Positions 60,641 through 64,000 of a stretch of DNA of 64,000 nucleotides are shown here, in pieces. Origin of the DNA: Aphrophora alni (taxonomy: Eukaryota; Arthropoda; Insecta; Hemiptera; Aphrophoridae). Each line of letters begins with the position of its first letter. Within the stretch, counting starts at the first letter, position 1. Under the pieces are notes generated by a model, which saw only the letters and a program-made list of their open reading frames with translations, did no database searches and was not told where the DNA came from. The stretch spans positions 114,643,362-114,707,361 of the forward strand of contig OY740765.1 of the NCBI GenBank assembly GCA_963513935.1, written 5' to 3'. Position numbers and translations under genes: made by a program.

Positions 60641-62070
60641 AACAAGGCTCTGGCGACCAAATGCGACCAAATGTCCTTCGGTATATTTGGACAATTTCTC
60701 ATATCCTACCCAATTCCTTCTTACTACCAGAAACATTTAGAATATGTTAGGATTTAAGATAAGAAAATATTTATTATAAGTTTAGAAAATATTTTATTAA
60801 CAAATAATCAAATAATAGTCAAATGTTAGCACCAGTTAAATCTTCAATATCAGACATGTAGTAGTTATTGGGAAATAATTGAAAAAGTGTCGCAACTGCT
60901 TAGCGTGCAGGTCATTAGCATGACATGGATAGTGAAACTCTATATAAACTGCTAGTGACCTAGAAAAAGGATCAGTGGCATCCGAGATGTTGGCAGGGAC
61001 AGGGAGACGCTGCTGGTCAGCTGAGAGACCAGCCCAGGGGAGTAGTGGCATCCAAGATGTTGGTGGGGACGGGCAGACGCTGCTGGTCACCAGAGAGACG
61101 TGGCCCTGGAACGTATTTACAAAAGGAACTCACTGGCAGTTTATAGAGATTCACGGCCTATGTTGAAAAGGTGAGCAGATTCATGTGTTTAAAAAACAAG
61201 AGTTGTCAAATTTAATAATTTGCCATTACTCTGGATTGAAGGTTTAAAGGTCTGATTAGGACAGATTATGTATTAAATTATATTTTATTGGATTAAATAT
61301 CAGATAGGAATAAGAATATTCCTGATAAATTGTAACAACTATAAGGGAACAAGGAATTAATTAATTTTAACAATCTGAGTCACCAAATATGTTATTTTAA
61401 TTTAACCCGTATAATATGAATATAGGAGAAAACCTAGTATTCATAACACGTACCTAATCTTTAGCTAGTGTTTAACATTTTTTACTTTTCTATCTCTCTT
61501 CTCCTTCTGTCCCAAGATGCTCTGGGCACATGTGGACATTGAATTAATCTTGACTCTAACTAATCTCACAATCTATCTATTTCCCTACGGCCCCAGTTAC
61601 CGAGGTGGTCCAACGATGGGTCTGGATGTGTGTGGGGCTTTGTTTGCGGGGCCGAGTGGAGATTCTGCTGGTCTTGGTTGCTACTCTCATGTCAGTAAGA
61701 GTGAGGTATATATTAATATGTATGTTGCTTTTGTTGGTGTGGGGTTGGTGATTGGGTCTGACGGGTTTCCGTTTGGTTCTGTGGGTAGGGCTTTGTGTGC
61801 ATACAGATTTTTGCTGGCCTGCCTTGGTGGCTAGGGAGAGCAAACACGACCGAATGTCCATCGGTATAATTAGACAATTTTCCCATTTCCTATCCAGTTC
61901 CTTCTTACTACCAGAAACATTTAGCATTCCTAATCTATAGCTAGTGTTTCACTTTTTATTACTTTATATTTCTCTTCTGCTTCTGTCCCAAGATGCTCTG
62001 GGCACATGTGGACTTTAATTTATTATTGACTCCAACTACCCTCACAATCTGTCTTTTTCCCCCAATCCTA
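60641..62070 (+). repeat. Two tandem copies of a retrotransposon 5' region, the first interrupted
   Basis: Unit 2 (about 61840-62070) reads CGACCGAATGTCCATCGGTA ... TTACTACCAGAAACATTTAG ... CCTAATCTATAGCTAGTGTT ... CCAAGATGCTCTGGGCACAT ... CTCACAATCTGTCT. Unit 1 has the same order, but its first part (60661-60740) and second part (61452-61610) are separated by about 710 bp of unrelated DNA. The region between units (61610-61835) is GC-richer; its 105-codon frame (61517-61834) has no motif I recognise. The arrangement suggests duplicated promoter units upstream of the element's coding part, with a later insertion in unit 1. Confidence 0.65.
60973..61105 (+). repeat. 71-bp tandem duplication
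   Basis: AGTGGCATCC(G/A)AGATGTTGG ... GACGCTGCTGGTCA occurs at 60973 and 61044. It lies inside the 710-bp segment that interrupts the retrotransposon 5' unit and is GC-rich compared with its surroundings. Confidence 0.85.
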
Positions 62071-62083
62071 GGTGGAACAGAAT

Positions 62084-63041
62084 ATGCCTATGGATGCGTG
62101 GTCAGAGGGAAGTCTGATCGTGAACATTCTAACTCTGGATACCAGACGCCCTCCAGTTTCAATTAGACTTACTGAGGCAAGAGGTTCTGCCTCAGTGGAC
62201 TCTTATTTCCTCACATCTCGTGGAAATAAGATGGAAAATCAAGAAAAACAAGAAGAAAACAACAGTAATGTTGAAACACAAATCCTAAAGGTTGAGCAAA
62301 TGCTTAAAGATTTAGAGAAAGAAAATTCCATGGAAGTAGATGTAGGCTCACAAAGTCTACCAATTCAAGATGATGAAACAACAGTGGAAGAACAATTACC
62401 TCCACTGCTACAAGAAAAGCTAGCAGACTAAGTGGCACTTGCAGGAAGAGAATGAAGTGGCTAATTGTCCAAGGTCACAGTACGGCTCAAGCACGGGTGG
62501 AGGCAATACATAAGTGACCTCCTAAACAAAATGAAAAACGAGTCCAATCTGTTGAGACTACTCCGGAATCCAAATTGGCAAAAAGACCTAAAAAGCGTTT
62601 TGAAGCTCATGGTCCAAACTTAGAAGCTAAACGTACAACAGCTCCAAGTGATGGCAGGGACAAGGGCAGGGTTCCTAGCCGAAAATTTCCTTAATACTCT
62701 GTTCACAGAGAGCCAAATAAAATTGGTGCAAAGGGAAATTCTGGGAGAGGTATTGCAGGAAAGGGAGGGGATCAAACCCAAGTGCCTAGCTGTAATACCT
62801 AAGTCAGGATACCTCATCTTCATTTGTTCAAATGAAGAAACAGCTAACTGGCTCAAAAACAGCCAAAAATCTAAAACCTTGGGATAACGCTGTTCTCAAC
62901 GATGTGTCGGAGGGAGAGATTCCTCGGGCGCAGGTTGCGACGGCTTATTTCCCTAACAGTGAGGATGACTCCAATGAGACCATTCTTCATTACTTGAAGG
63001 AACAAAATGAAGACCTAAAAAAAAGAAAGATGGGCCTATAG
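62084..63041 (+). pseudogene. Non-LTR retrotransposon ORF1 remnant
   Basis: The frame 62084-62431 starts MPMDAWSEGSLIVNILTLDT and has a Glu/Lys-rich coiled-coil-like stretch (62240-62400). After frameshifts come KRPKKRFEAHGPNLEAKRTT (about 62575), MAGTRAGFLAENFLNTLFTE (62651-62885), and LKPWDNAVLNDVSEGEIPRA with VATAYFPNSEDDSNETILHY (to 63041). The last two follow the pattern of the DUF4780-like domain often found in ORF1 of hemipteran and other insect non-LTR elements. No CCHC knuckles are visible. The role in an active element would be nucleic-acid binding. The domain name is from memory of the pattern. Confidence 0.55.
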
Positions 63042-63279
63042 TTAGTTACAAGTTTGAAGAAATTCAACTTCGGTTAAAAGGGAAACATAATCTTCCTCGG
63101 CAACAAAGGCTACGGTGAAGGTTTTTCCGACTGGTGGTTCTTATCATGGTACTTTCCTGGGGTTGGATCTGTTGCGGAGGAGCAGGAATTTCTAGTCAGC
63201 CTAGTTCCACACCACAAAGTAAGGATATGAGGGCTGTCGCTGTGTCGCAGGCCAAAGCTCCCTCCAAAGTCAAGCTGGC

Positions 63280-63990
63280 AGGAGGCATATTACAGCCTTG
63301 GCTGATGTCTGAGGAGTGGGTGTGGTGAGGATGCAGCATCTAGCAATTCATTCCTTCCTTCAAAAGGCACAATTGGTCGCTGTGCTAGTCAAAATAAGGA
63401 CTGGCGATGGGGAGCAGGAGGTTATAATAGCCTCAGCTTACTTTCATGGTGAATCCAATACATCTCCAAAAGATGATACAGCCAAGCTCATCAACTACTG
63501 TAATATAAGTAGGAAACGCTTCATCATTGGATGTGACTTCAACTCGCACCATACTACTTGGTGAAGTGTGAGGAACAACCAAAAACCAAAGACCTTCTTG
63601 AATATATTTATGCTAATAATATAGAGATAGGCAATAGGGGGGGAGGGGACAAACCTACTTTTAATAAAGGTTGAATAGACCTGACTCAGCATAGTCCCAG
63701 TTTAGGTGACTGTACCCTAAATTGGCATGAATCAGACAAACTTTCACTATCTGATCACATATAGGCTATACTAAATTCAAAATTAAATCTACTCTGACCC
63801 AAATAGTTAACAACTGAATCCCAGAAAACACCAATTGCGTTAAATACAATGCAATCCTGCAATCTGAGTGGGTAGAATTTGAAAGCCCTCTAGAAACGGA
63901 AACGGGGTTGGAACGAGCTGCTGAAACATTACAAGGTATAATTGTAAATTCTTTTGGAAGCAGCTGTCTAGTTAGGAAAAGAAGATTTAA
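63280..63990 (+). pseudogene. Non-LTR retrotransposon endonuclease domain remnant
   Basis: The frame 63316-63564 reads LVAVLVKIRTGDGEQEVIIA, SAYFHGESNTSPKDDTAKLI, then NISRKRFIIGCDFNSHHTTW. This has the S-x-Y, I-I-G-x-D-x-N-x-H-H-x-x-W signature of apurinic-type endonucleases in R1/LOA/Jockey elements, with the catalytic Asp-x-Asn and His present. After stops it continues with IEIGNRGGGDKPTF (about 63621), LNWHESDKLSLSDHI (about 63719), where the final S-D-H is another catalytic motif, and LERAAETLQGIIVNSF (about 63910). At least five stops or shifts interrupt it. In an active element it would nick the target DNA to prime reverse transcription. Confidence 0.75.
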
Positions 63991-64000
63991 TACACAGGTG

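Larger units (their letters stand above)
61840..64000 (+). mobile_element. Non-LTR retrotransposon (R1/LOA/Jockey group), 5' half, cut by window edge
   Basis: A 5' promoter-like unit, an ORF1-type region (62084-63041) and an apurinic-type endonuclease (63280-63990) follow one another on the plus strand, the order of an R1/LOA/Jockey-type element. The reverse transcriptase would lie beyond 64000. Stops and frameshifts throughout show a dead copy. Confidence 0.7.

Noticed and set aside
61517..61834. 105-codon frame, relatively Gly-rich
   Set aside because: It spans the junction of a duplicated retrotransposon 5' unit and its spacer; no motif, and the second unit does not preserve the frame.

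Overview
This is an AT-rich (roughly 70% by eye) animal nuclear window with no prokaryotic gene organisation. The only cellular gene I can support is a tetraspanin on the minus strand, seen as three internal exons with clean splice sites (49268-49477, 39017-39190, 22274-22405). Their joined product matches the TspanC8 subgroup (Tspan5/14/17 of vertebrates, Tsp26A/Tsp86D/Tsp3A of flies). The transposon mix (Tigger, hAT, piggyBac, Helitron, mariner, Penelope, CR1-like, R1/LOA-like) and frequent GGCCTA words suggest an arthropod, probably a hemipteroid insect. The species assignment is inference.

The first coding exon and the 3' exons of the tetraspanin lie outside the window. Two introns are complete, about 10.1 kb and 16.6 kb, and at least 22 kb follows the third exon. 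So about the left 49 kb is intron, packed with transposable elements. Going left to right it holds: a CR1-like reverse-transcriptase fragment and a roughly 130-bp satellite (1.4-2.6 kb); mariner and CR1-like remnants (6.6-7.9 kb); a 571-bp foldback element (11.5-12.0 kb); two inverted copies of a 640-680 bp repeat (13.2 and 20.0 kb) enclosing a CT/CA microsatellite, an 89-bp minisatellite and a Penelope GIY-YIG endonuclease remnant; a mini-mariner (20.3 kb); a frameshifted Tigger/pogo transposase (23.5-25.4 kb); a hAT remnant (25.5-26.5 kb); a piggyBac 5' end with three near-palindromes (28.1 kb); a hAT with both ends (30.2-32.1 kb); tandem Helitron 5' ends followed by a decayed Rep/helicase Helitron (32.1-37.8 kb); and the 3' part of a second Helitron (37.9-38.7 kb).

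Between the second and first visible exons (39-49 kb) are repeated AT-rich modules, a 373-bp element with perfect 67-bp inverted ends, a minisatellite and a 180-bp palindrome. Right of 49.5 kb lie a candidate LTR, a ZMYM/TTF-type hAT pseudogene (53.4-55.5 kb), a Tigger deletion derivative with both ends and TA duplications that still encodes a 46-residue protein ending in a PCNA-binding-type motif (56.1-57.5 kb), a near-perfect 100-bp-arm palindrome (58.7 kb), and the 5' half of a non-LTR retrotransposon that runs off the right edge (61.8-64.0 kb).

Almost all transposon coding regions are broken by stops and frameshifts. I found no tRNA, rRNA or CRISPR array, and no convincing undescribed multi-gene system. 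The most unusual items are the 46-residue Tigger microprotein, the tandem Helitron ends, the perfect inverted-repeat elements with hammerhead-like motifs, and the minisatellite abutting the Penelope endonuclease.
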